Source: Rebecca billardiae RCC1528
Lineage: Eukaryota; Haptophyta
Length of the DNA: 64,000 nucleotides
Assembly: GCA_965240325.2 (NCBI GenBank)
Contig: OZ251243.1
Coordinates: 496,001 to 560,000, forward strand
Direction: 5' to 3'
Each line of letters begins with the position of its first letter. Position 1 is the stretch's first letter. Positions 41,322 through 50,295 of the stretch are shown here, one piece after another. The notes under the pieces are model-generated. The model saw only the letters and a list, made by a program, of their open reading frames with translations. It was not told the origin of the DNA and ran no database searches. Both the position numbers and the translations under genes were made by a program.

Positions 41322-41567
41322 CGCGGCGAGGTTCCAGACGTTCTCGTCGGGTGGACGCGGGCGTCGTCGTCGGGTTGCCGCTAACACGGTGATTCCGAGA
41401 TCGCGACGCCGTCGAGACTCGACCACTCGAGCGACGGTTGGTCCGACTCGTTGGTCGATGACGTTTTCAGTTTCAGGAGCTTCGCGACGCGCGGCGCGTC
41501 GCAGTGTCACAATCTCAATCTGAAATCTCGTCAAGCGGGAATGGAGCTTTGAACTTGTTGATCAAGC
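41322..41567. promoter_or_regulatory. divergent promoter region (246 bp)
   Basis: Separates the fusion transporter gene (minus) from the acidic protein gene (plus). It is rich in CGA/TCG words (GAGACTCGACCACTCGAGCG). The transporter frame stays open through most of it, so its start is uncertain. Confidence 0.45.
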
Positions 41568-43601
41568 ATGGCCGATGCCCCCGACGAGTCGTGGGGGGAT
41601 GGCTCCCTCGACTCGGCCGAGCTCGATCGTCTCGCGTCGGCGGCGGAAGCGGTCGACGAGCTTGATGACAGCTCGTCGCCGCTCAAGTCGTCCGTCCGTT
41701 CCGCGGAGACGTACACCGAGGGCTCGCCCTCACCGGCGCTGCGCCGCATCGGCTCGCAGCCCGTGGAAGCGGGCGACGACGATCTGAACGACCGGGACCG
41801 ACCGTCGACGGCTGAGTCGTACGGGGCGAGCGACGCTCGGGACGACGAACTGGATGAGGATAACGAGGACACCGATGGTGGCCGCGCGCGCAGCGGCGGG
41901 CTGAGCAGGGGCGTGAGCTCCGCGAGCGAGCTTGGCAGCCCCTCGCGCTGGGCGTCCGCGCGCGGCGAGGACGACGGCGAGGACGACTACGGAGGGGACG
42001 AGGACGCGGAGGCGGCTGGCGAAGACGAGCGCGAGGGCCGTGGTGAGGATGGCGCTCTGGAGGCTGACGGTGTGGACGGCGCAGACGAGGCCGAGCGGGT
42101 TGATCTTGCCGAGCGCGCGCGTGATGACGCGGATGAGGAGGCAGAGGAGGCGGAGGAGGTGGCGGCGGAGGAGGACGAGGAGGACGAGGAGGAGAGGATG
42201 GACGACTACGCCGATGGTTCGAGAGGGCGTGGTGGGGACGCCGCCGCCGCGGGGCTCGAGTCACAGCTCTCCGAGATGCGCGCGCTCCTCACAGCGATGC
42301 AGGCGCAGCAGCGCAAGCTGGCGTCACAGATGCGCCAGGCGCAGCGGGAGGCGCGCGACGCGCAGCAGGAGGCCGCCGGGGCGCGCGCCCTCGCGAGCAG
42401 GCTCGAGCGCGAGCGTGGCGCGGCAGCCGACGACGAGCGTCGCGCGTGCGAGAGCGCGTCGTTGCCCGAACGAGGAAGCCCGCCTGGCGCACGCGAGCCC
42501 TCAGTGCCGCGCACGCCCGACGGACAGCTGCGGGCCTCGGGCGCGCGCAGCGATGGCTCTGCCAGCCCGCCGCCGCCACCGGCCGTGGGAGGCGCAGCGG
42601 AGGGTGCGCCGCCGAGCGCGGCGGCGGATGCCCTGCCGGGCGCAGCGGACGGCGGCATGCGCGAGACGGACGCTGCCCCAGCGGACGCCGCCTCGGAGCA
42701 ACCTCGATCTCAGCAGCCCACCCTGAGCCCCCGCGCTCGCGCACCGGCGCCGGCCGCGACAACGGACGCCCTAGAGGGGGCCGAAGGCGCGAGGCAGGGC
42801 GCGGCGGCAGGCAGCCCGCCAAGGGCGGCGCGCCCGCCCTGGCGCGCCTCCATCCTCGACGAATGGCGCTCGTACATCGACGCCGACACCCCCTCTCACG
42901 CGCGCGCCGCGCCGCCGAGGCCGCCGCTTGTCGCCCTCGCTGTCCTCGAGGCGGGCGGCCAATCGAGCGAGGCGCGCGGGCGCGCTGACGAGCAGTGGGG
43001 GGCACGGGGCGGCGTGGACCGCGCGTCGTGGGCCGAGCTCGAGGGCACGCCGCTCGGTGGTGTCGGGGCGCAGAGGCCGTTGCCTTCGGCGCACGTTTTC
43101 GGCGGCCATGCCACGCCGACGGCCCCTCCACCGGGCTGGCAGCACACGCGCCCCGCCGCCGCGTGGGGTGCGGCCGCGGGCCCTGCGGGGCCGCGCTCCG
43201 CCCGGCTGCTGGACGAGTGGGTGGCATATCTCGAGACGGACGACTGCGCGCAGGCGAGTAAGCTGGCGCCGGTGATGCCGACGCTCGTGCAACGGGCTGT
43301 GCGCAGCGCGTCCGCTGCGCATCGCCCACACGGCATCCACGTTCCTTACGACTGCCCGTCCACCGGATTATTGCCTACCCACGACTCCGGACGGTACGCC
43401 ACACCCGCGGGCGCGGCACCCGGTGGATTTGACTTTGGCTGCACTGGGGCCCAGCATATGCCGGCCAGCGTCGGGCAGTGGAGCTACCCGTGCAGCTGGA
43501 CGCAGCCCTGCGGCGGCGGCTCAACATCGGCGAGCGCCGTGAGGCCTGTCGCGCCGCCAGGCCCAGGGCCAGGCTGCACGCAGGCCGACTTCGTTAGTTA
43601 G
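41568..43601 (+). CDS. acidic coiled-coil protein with two LLDEW repeats
   Basis: 677 residues, single exon, ATG at 41568 (MADAPDESWGDGSLDSAELD). Residues 1-220 are very acidic (EEAEEAEEVAAEEDEEDEEE). A coiled coil spans about 228-290 (LESQLSEMRALLTAMQAQQR, KLASQMRQAQREARDAQQEA). The C-terminal half is disordered but holds two related motifs of about 38 residues: RASILDEWRSYIDADTPSHA ... PLVALAV (about 423-460) and SARLLDEWVAYLETDDCAQA ... TLVQRAV (about 543-580). The repeats may be short interaction modules. No known family is recognised. A near-perfect 40-base palindrome starts 26 bases after the stop. Codon use is that of its neighbours. Confidence 0.7.
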   Translation: MADAPDESWGDGSLDSAELDRLASAAEAVDELDDSSSPLKSSVRSAETYTEGSPSPALRRIGSQPVEAGDDDLNDRDRPSTAESYGASDARDDELDEDNEDTDGGRARSGGLSRGVSSASELGSPSRWASARGEDDGEDDYGGDEDAEAAGEDEREGRGEDGALEADGVDGADEAERVDLAERARDDADEEAEEAEEVAAEEDEEDEEERMDDYADGSRGRGGDAAAAGLESQLSEMRALLTAMQAQQRKLASQMRQAQREARDAQQEAAGARALASRLERERGAAADDERRACESASLPERGSPPGAREPSVPRTPDGQLRASGARSDGSASPPPPPAVGGAAEGAPPSAAADALPGAADGGMRETDAAPADAASEQPRSQQPTLSPRARAPAPAATTDALEGAEGARQGAAAGSPPRAARPPWRASILDEWRSYIDADTPSHARAAPPRPPLVALAVLEAGGQSSEARGRADEQWGARGGVDRASWAELEGTPLGGVGAQRPLPSAHVFGGHATPTAPPPGWQHTRPAAAWGAAAGPAGPRSARLLDEWVAYLETDDCAQASKLAPVMPTLVQRAVRSASAAHRPHGIHVPYDCPSTGLLPTHDSGRYATPAGAAPGGFDFGCTGAQHMPASVGQWSYPCSWTQPCGGGSTSASAVRPVAPPGPGPGCTQADFVS

Positions 43602-43627
43602 TTTGCAGCTCCCAGCCTGGAGCTGGG

Positions 43628-43667
43628 CTTCATCCGGTTGCCACATTAATGTGGTAACCGGCTGAAG
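43628..43667. other. 40-bp near-perfect palindrome in the 3' UTR
   Basis: CTTCATCCGGTTGCCACATT followed by its near complement, with one wobble and one unpaired pair. It begins 26 bases after the acidic-protein stop. A smaller hairpin (CAGCTCC/GGAGCTG, from about 43607) lies between. Confidence 0.8.
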
Positions 43668-44017
43668 TCGAGACGCACACAGCTCAGGCAGACCGAGTAC
43701 GCATAGTCGGCTTCACCGAGTGCCATGAGTATGACAGCATCCCAAGATGGCAAGCCGTCCACCGTGACCGGGGCTCAGAGACTCTGGGCGGGAAGGCGCA
43801 CGCCCGTCAGTGGGGTTCGCGAATCATCAGCGGCAGCAGGTGAGCAGCTCTCCATCGCCCTGAACCCCCCCACCCCCCCCCCGACCCGCCGGGACGCCGG
43901 GACGCGGGCACGGCCCCCCGCCTCCTTGAGCTTGCGGTAACGGTAAATAAGCGGGCGGACTGATGATACCCCTCGCGAGCGGACCCGCGCGCGGGGCGCT
44001 CATCTTGTCATATCTTA
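43668..44017. other. spacer left of mariner copy 2
   Basis: Holds a 22-base word GAGACGCACACAGCTCAGGC(AG) at 43671-43692 shared with 31951-31972, a C-run (43866-43882), and no supportable gene. Confidence 0.45.
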
Positions 44018-46565
44018 TTACCGATTTTGGGCAACTGAAAACATGAAACTGCACTTTTTTGAAAAACGCACTTCAAAAAGTTTCATCTTTTGAAAACCGG
44101 ATTTAAAACATGTTTTGTTTTGTTTTTGGAAAACAAGTTTTGCCAAAACGAAACAAAACATGAAAACGTTTTTCAAAACCTGTTTTCAAAACGTGTTTTC
44201 AAAAAGTGCAAACCTGTTTTCTCTTTTTCAAAAACGTTTTCACTTTTTGTCTTCTTCCAAAAAGTGACGCTCGAAAACACACGGTGAACAGAATGGCGGC
44301 CAAATGTCTACTTCACGGTGGCCGCCGCGCGACGCGGGCCGGCGGCCTAGTAAGAACCCTGAGCCGGCGCGGACGGGCACTGGCAGGTGCGCAACCACCC
44401 AATACATGCTCCAGACACCGCTCACCAGCCCCTGCCACTGCGTCTCCTCGTCTATTACTGCCCGCGACACGCGCGAATGTCATCTCAATCGCGGCTGCGT
44501 CGCGCGACCGCGCGTCCGCGCGCGCATGCGGTGCGCAGGCGTCAGATGGCGGAGGTGGAGATGCGGTGCGACGCGCATGGACGATCTCGCGCAGACGCAC
44601 CTCGCTCGCAGGCCCGCTGCCACTGGATGCGCCCGGCTGCACCGTCCGTTTGCTGCGCGCAGTCGCAGCCGGCCGTTCTTGTCAACGGTGTTGGTGCGCT
44701 TTTTCATGATCTTGCCCACGATCACCTGCTTGGCGGCCTGCTCGACGCGGCCAGCTCGCGGCATGCTCGTGCCGCGTCTGTTCGAGCTCAGCCCGCCCGC
44801 CCGGCACGTGCGGTCGCGGAACGTGTTGCCGATGATCTTGCCGTCGTGCTCCGACGCTTGTGTGCTCGCGCGGTGCAGCGCGCCGCCGAGTCGCACGATG
44901 GCGCGAAGGGCGATGGCGACGACCACGTGCGGGTAGCACGCGACCGTGCTCGTCCACCGCTTGAGCTCACGCACATACGCGCACCTGGCGTTGAGCGCAG
45001 CAAGCACCATCACCTTCACCTCCGCGGCGGTCGTCGGACGCCGCCGACGAGTTCGCGCACCGCCGCCAACCACAGTCGGCAGAAGTCCTCACGCGTGAGC
45101 TGCGGCTGCTGCGGTGCCTGAGCAGCGTTGGCGTAGCCCTCGCACGGCACGTTGGCGTCACGCGCGTGCTGCATCCTCTGCTGCCCGCCGTCACCGGCGT
45201 GGCCCTGGCGGTACCTGGCCGCACGCGGCGCGCACTACGACCTCGTCGTGTCCGCCGACTTTGCGTCTGCCGACGGCTCGGTCCACACTGATCGTCAGCC
45301 CTGGGCTCCGCGGCCGTGCAGCGCCACTGCTGTGCGACGATCGCATCGATATGACTCACAGCGACTCACGCGTACTTGTGTCGTACTAGCAGTATGGCAG
45401 CGTCATGCAGGGCATCAGACGACTGATAATGACGCTGAGGGCTCCTGCCCGAAGCGCACGGGCCCGCGGAGGGATGAAAGTCGAAAGACATGACGATGAT
45501 GATGATGAGTGAATTGAGTGATGATCGGCTCGCGTCCGGACGCGCGCATCATCACGCTGCTCGTCGCGCCCAGATTCCGCTGCTCGCCATGATGACGAAC
45601 GAAGCACGGACTCCTGCAGGCCGATGTGCTCAGCGGCGCGCTTACTGCGTCGGCGACAGGATCCTCCATCAGCTCCCGCCCCTGGCCCTGTCGCAGCAGG
45701 GCACGGCTGAGGGTCACACCCGCTGATGGCCGGGCGAGACCAAGCATCAAGCGCGCACGCATGCGCGGTCGCCGCGGCGCACTTGCGCGCACCACCGGAA
45801 CCTCAACGGTCTTCTTGCGCGTCATGCGGATGACCTGCATTGCCCTGCAGACGGTCGGCTCGCTGACGCTCAGGCCATACCACAGCGCAAGGCGTGCACA
45901 CGTTTGGGCCAGCGTGTCTCGCGAGTACATCGTGACGAGTGCTTTCAGCAGGAAGAGCTGGGGCAGGTCAAAGATCGGCGGGCCAGAGGACGCGACGCCA
46001 CCCGACTGCGTGCTCACGATCTGCTGCGTCGCGAGGTACTCCCGCACCCACTTGAACACGGTCGATTTGGCGACGCCCGTGAGTCGAGCGATCTCGTCGT
46101 ACGTGCACGACGAGTTGCCCGCGCGCAGTCGGAGGGCAGTCCCCACGACGCGCTGCCGAAGGCACACGTCGTAGCTCCTACCCTGTCGGTACACGCCGTT
46201 GTGCGCGTTGACTGCGATCCGCGGCCGTGGCTCGCGCGGCATCTCCTGTCGCCGCCGATGCCCGCCGCCGCGCGACGCGGTGGGCAACGGTCTTTCTTTC
46301 CTCTCCAGAAAACTTTTTCAAAACAAAACTTGAAACACGTTTTGAAAAGTTTGAAAACTTAAGTTTTGTTTTGTTTTTTTGAAACACGTTTTGAAAACTT
46401 GTTTTCAAAACGTGTTTCAAAAAAACAAAACAAAACAAGTTTTTCGAAAACATGTTTTCAAAAAGGTTTTTTCCAAAACCTGTTTTAAAAATGAAAAAAA
46501 GTTCAAAAAACAAAACAAAACTTGCAAAAACGAAATGCATGTTTTCAGTTGCCCAAAATCGGTAA
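44018..46565. mobile_element. Tc1/mariner (IS630)-like DNA transposon, copy 2
   Basis: Same terminal repeats as 6375-8899 (TTACCGATTTTGGGCAACTG and complement). It is flanked by TA at 44016-44017 and 46566-46567 and is in the opposite orientation. The length is 2548 against 2525 bases. Subterminal AT-rich zones lie at 44040-44260 and 46310-46530. The transposase is on the minus strand. Differences from copy 1 are scattered substitutions and small indels, some of them multiples of three. Its right end is 111 bases from the ATG of the next gene. Confidence 0.92.
45415..46242 (-). CDS. transposase N-terminal part, copy 2
   Basis: From MPREPRPRIAVNAHNGVYRQ at 46242 the frame matches the protein of copy 1 for about 235 residues. 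Replacements include DVVLRQ to DVCLRQ, AQLTGV to ARLTGV and VKMYPRD to VTMYSRD. After ASGR it diverges through indels and ends at 45415. The helix-turn-helix elements (TGVAKSTVFKW, YGLSVSEPTVCRAMQVI) are intact. No complete catalytic triad can be pointed to, so activity is doubtful. Confidence 0.65.
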   Translation of the reverse strand: MPREPRPRIAVNAHNGVYRQGRSYDVCLRQRVVGTALRLRAGNSSCTYDEIARLTGVAKSTVFKWVREYLATQQIVSTQSGGVASSGPPIFDLPQLFLLKALVTMYSRDTLAQTCARLALWYGLSVSEPTVCRAMQVIRMTRKKTVEVPVVRASAPRRPRMRARLMLGLARPSAGVTLSRALLRQGQGRELMEDPVADAVSAPLSTSACRSPCFVRHHGEQRNLGATSSVMMRASGREPIITQFTHHHHRHVFRLSSLRGPVRFGQEPSASLSVV

Positions 46566-46676
46566 TAAACGAAGCGAAATGAGCCCGGGTCGTACAGCAC
46601 TACAATAATTATCAGCGTATCACGCGCGGCAAGAGATTGCTTGGGTGCCGCTTGGGACACGGACGCGGGCGGAGCC

Positions 46677-47801
46677 ATGCTCTCCGACATGCTCGCCGGC
46701 ATGGGCAGCGGGGACGACGAGGACGGCGGTGGCGAGACAACGCCATTCTCGGGGACCGAGTCGGCGATGGACGAGGTGATGCAGTCGGCCACCGCCGACT
46801 ACGTTATCTTCTGGCAATGGAACCACGACGACAGTGTGCTCAGGTTCGAGCACTACATGGCTATCGACGGCAGCCTGATGGAGGGCTCCAAGGCGTTCAA
46901 GTTCAAGGCCGAGGAGGGCGCGGTGGGGAACGTGTGGGCGTCGGGAAAGCCCTTCTTCGTCGCCGACGCCATCAAGCTCGACACCAAAGTCTTCTGGCGG
47001 CAGAAGCTCGCGTCGTACTACCAGGTCAGATCAGTCGCGATGATCAAATATCCGAACGGCGTGCTCGAGTTCGGCTCGCGCAAGCAGTGGGACGAGGCCC
47101 CGCCGCACGCGGGGGGCAAGGCGAAGCGTGACGCTGAGGCGGCGAAGTTCCCGGAATTCCAGGCGAACCAGATGAAGCTCAATCGCGTGATGGACGAGAC
47201 GCGGGCAGAGTACGGTGCGACCGCTTGCTTGCGACGCGCCGCGCGCCGCCGCCGCGGACTCGTGGGGTGCGCGCAGCTCATCTCCGCGCGCACTGGCTCC
47301 CCGCGCGACGTGCCTGCCACAGCGATGTTCTGGCGGCACTTCAGTGCGGTCGACGAGCTCAAGTGCCTGGTGTACCACTCGGTCGACGGCAAGCTGATGC
47401 ACAAGTCGATCACGTTCACGTACACGCCGGGCGTGGGCGTGATCGGCAGGGCATGGGTGAGCAAGAAGCGCTCGTTTGTGATGGACGCGCAGGCGCTCGA
47501 CGGCAGGAAGTTCCCGCGCAAGCACCTGGCCAAGCTTTACGGCATCCGCTCCATCGCCTTCGTGCCGTTCGCGAATGGCATCCTCGAGCTGGGCACGCGC
47601 GAGACGTGGCAGACGGCCCCCGACTACAGTGCCAAGTCGGAGATGCCGGGCGGCAACAAGCCGCGCCGCGGTGGCGGCGGCGGTGGCGGCCGCAGGCCTC
47701 CGCCACAAGCGCATCATCCCGGCGGCCCTGGGACACAGATGGGCGGCGGATTCAACGGCATCGTTGACGCATCATCCGACTCGAGCTCTGACGAGAGCTG
47801 A
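46677..47801 (+). CDS. protein with two tandem GAF / bHLH-MYC-N-like domains, two exons
   Basis: Exons 46677-47214 and 47323-47801 give about 338 residues. The 108-base intron (GTGCGACCGC...CCACAG) is a multiple of three without stops, so read-through would also stay open. Splicing is preferred because it aligns the second domain start (AEYAMFWRHFSAVDELKCLV) with the first (ADYVIFWQWNHDDSVLRFEH). Each domain continues with GAVGNVWASGKPFFVADAIK / GVIGRAWVSKKRSFVMDAQA and ends YQVRSVAMIKYPNGVLEFGS / YGIRSIAFVPFANGILELGT. This is the GAF-like N-terminal domain of plant MYC-type bHLH factors, but no bHLH follows, only a Gly/Arg/Pro tail with an acidic end. It may be a small-ligand or protein-interaction module. 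A transposon ends 111 bases upstream. Confidence 0.75.
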   Translation: MLSDMLAGMGSGDDEDGGGETTPFSGTESAMDEVMQSATADYVIFWQWNHDDSVLRFEHYMAIDGSLMEGSKAFKFKAEEGAVGNVWASGKPFFVADAIKLDTKVFWRQKLASYYQVRSVAMIKYPNGVLEFGSRKQWDEAPPHAGGKAKRDAEAAKFPEFQANQMKLNRVMDETRAEYGATACLRRAARRRRGLVGCAQLISARTGSPRDVPATAMFWRHFSAVDELKCLVYHSVDGKLMHKSITFTYTPGVGVIGRAWVSKKRSFVMDAQALDGRKFPRKHLAKLYGIRSIAFVPFANGILELGTRETWQTAPDYSAKSEMPGGNKPRRGGGGGGGRRPPPQAHHPGGPGTQMGGGFNGIVDASSDSSSDES

Positions 47802-48668
47802 TTGGCGGGCGCCGCTAATGACCCGTGTCGAGACAGACATTAATGGTGAGCCCGGCCTGGACCCGAGTCAGCTGCCACGGTGACGGGGAGTGCCGCACCT
47901 GAATGAATAAACAGATACTATACTCACTCGGCGGAATTAATATCGAATACTGCGCGCTGATGCTGATGATATATTATTAACTGACAGTCGGGCATAAGCT
48001 GATCAGGTCATTCCTCGGAGGACTCATGGTCATGAGCGTCGCCGTCACTGGCTCAGAGTGCAACAGACACATAGAATATGACACTCTGATATGTCAAATC
48101 CGCGGCCACGAGTGACGACTCCACGACCCGTCCGAGACTGCTCTCACTCAGACAGACACTCTGGCCGCGGCCGGCGCGTCCGACTACTTACAGTCTCACT
48201 GCGCGTCCGACTGATCAAAACGGCGCGGGTTCCGGTCCGACGTGAGGCTCGGCGGCCACAGATACTGAATAATACCGCGATATCGTCATCATTGTCCAGA
48301 CAGGCCCGGAGGTCCCCTGACTGGGGCTCAGGCTCCCGATACATGCTGAGCTCGGTTGGCGCCACCAAGGCCTCGAGGACCGCGGCCGCGTGCGGTCAGC
48401 CGTCCGTCAGCCCGCGTCCGGGGCCCGGGCTGACACAGATCGGTCAGATAGCCGGCCCAGGCCGATCTGGCACGGGCGAGCAAGCCGCCAGGCGATGACA
48501 GAGAGCACGGAGCGGTCACTGCAGCCTCCCGCTGAGTGTGACCGACATGAGATCGAATGCAGCTGCGGGAGGCGGCCACACCGGTGACGCCACCACCCAT
48601 CCGGAGAGCCGCGTCTGCGTTGCGCGAGGGCGTGGGCTTGGTCGTGCCAGCCAGCCCCCAATTCGCCG
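47802..48668. other. spacer with a dispersed repeat
   Basis: Contains copy 2 of the 31-bp repeat (48050-48080) and ACTC/GTCC low-complexity sequence. No gene is supported. Confidence 0.45.
48050..48080. repeat. 31-bp dispersed repeat, copy 2
   Basis: Exact match to 2709-2739, same orientation. Copy 1 sits close to the 3' end of the duplicated hypothetical gene, copy 2 in a spacer 250 bases beyond the GAF-protein stop. Confidence 0.9.
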
Positions 48669-48986
48669 TCACCTGAGCGTGGAGAACTGCACGTACTGGG
48701 CGCATCCAGCGCCATGATTCTCGTAGACGAGTCTCCGCGCTGATGCGCTGCCGCGCTCTAGCTCATCGGAGCGCTGTGGCCGGGGAGCAAACGCTGACCT
48801 CGGATTGGGCGACGTCGGATCCGGTGTGCCGTCCGGACGCCGGAAAACAAATGGAGCGGGTTCCGCAGGGGCGACAGCGGCCGCCTCGGCAGAGCACCGC
48901 GTCTCCACATTGTCGGAGAACGTGACGTGCACTCTCCGTGTGCTCTCGTCGTCGTGCTTTGCACGCTTGGCGGGCTGCAAGAGCAT
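48669..48986 (-). CDS. small hypothetical protein
   Basis: 105 residues from the ATG at 48986 (MLLQPAKRAKHDDESTRRVH). A basic start with an NLS-like PAKRAKHDD is followed by VHVTFSDNVE, which resembles the VTFSD words of some PP1-binding proteins, an Ala-rich stretch, FVFRRPDGTPDPTSPN, and a polar end (RRLVYENHGAGCAQYVQFST). The composition suggests a real but disordered protein. No family is recognised. A longer frame from 49103 is possible but less protein-like. Confidence 0.45.
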   Translation of the reverse strand: MLLQPAKRAKHDDESTRRVHVTFSDNVETRCSAEAAAVAPAEPAPFVFRRPDGTPDPTSPNPRSAFAPRPQRSDELERGSASARRLVYENHGAGCAQYVQFSTLR

Positions 48987-50253
48987 GGGCGCTGTGGTGG
49001 AAGGGCAGGGCTTCCAGCAAAAGGCAGGCGGAGGGGCAAGGACGGTAAAACCGCTACTACTCTTCCCCCAACGGCCCAGATAGCGATATATGGGGGTATG
49101 CATACGAAGTACGTAACGGGTACCGAAAAGTTTCGAATACTGTACGATTAAAAATAGGCACGAGAGCGACGAGACTCGATCATCACGGAAGTGATGAACA
49201 AGGGATGCTCATTGGCCAATTGTTTTAAGGAAGGTTTCGGCCGTAACTTCTGTTAGATACCACCCGATTTGGCTATTGAGGGCCCTTGCTTGGACCTTTT
49301 CCGGAAAGCATCGACGGCCACTGCTGCTCAAGCCTAACACGGGGCCCGCGGCGGCGGGAAGCGCTCGGGCGCGGCCGAGAATGTCACGGCCCAGACGCCT
49401 CTCGCCCGCCGCGGACACGCACGGCGCATCCTCCTCGCACGCTGCTCACTCCATCCGGTGCCAAAGCGGTTGTAGTTGCTGCCGACCGGCAGTAGAGTTC
49501 CGCGGCTGGTCAGAGTTGGTCGCCACTGGCCCGCGCACCCGCTCTGCGCTAGTCGACGCCCTCTGAAGGTGACTCGGGGTGCATGCGGGGCAGTGCCATG
49601 CCGTGGGTCGGCATTGACTCGCAGTCGTCCAGCGTGCAGGCCACGTAGTGCGGGCGTGGTGCGCGCATGGCCCAGTCAAGTGGTCGCGGCATGTTCTCAC
49701 TTGGTCTGCCCAAGGCCCGTGCCGCACCGCGAAACGAGCGCTCAGGAGCGTGCGCTGAGCGTGCCAGCCATGCCGAGATGAGGCACATCGCTGGGAAATG
49801 CGGGCTCAAGTTCCATCCTGGCTCAAGTTCCTGACTGCGAGCGCTCCATACAGACCCATTAAGGACGTCTGTATTCTAAGGATGTAGTCCTACGACGGAG
49901 CGGAGGCCCGCCGCCCGGCTCCCAACCCTGCATTAGATGCAGGGATGTGACACCGCGCCACTCTCCAGTTCCGTCTCGCACGCCTTTCACGCGGCCATCG
50001 CCCGCGATTCGCACTCGACGCGCCGTGAGAGTGCGCAAGTCGCGAGAGCACGGCACTAGACTGAGCACTCCTGCCGTGAACTGCTTGCGCCAATTGACTC
50101 AAAACAAGCCGCGCTAGCAAGTAGTGGCCGGGCGCGCAGGCCGGGCGCGCAGCTGCGGCACAGGCCCAAGGACAACGTTGTGAGCAGGAAACGCGCGCTT
50201 GTCGGAGGGGGAGTGCTCATCTGCGGGCGCAGCGAGCGCAGCTTAGAAGTCTG
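48987..50253. other. spacer without a supported gene
   Basis: It has a TATATG-rich stretch at 49085-49150 and a 49270-49560 frame that is open on both strands. A CGGGCGCGCAG tandem pair lies at 50130-50155. No gene is supported. Confidence 0.4.
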
Positions 50254-50280
50254 CGACAACGGTACCCGTTACCGTTGTCG
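50254..50280. other. 11-bp-stem hairpin just after a stop codon
   Basis: CGACAACGGTA (50254-50264), loop CCCGT, TACCGTTGTCG (50270-50280). It lies 16-42 bases beyond the stop of the minus-strand gene ending at 50296. Confidence 0.8.
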
Positions 50281-50295
50281 GCAGCCGCCACGGCG

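Noticed and set aside
47215-47322. Reading the GAF gene without an intron (frame stays open)
   Set aside because: The 36 extra residues are Arg/Ala-rich and break the alignment between the two domains; splicing restores it.
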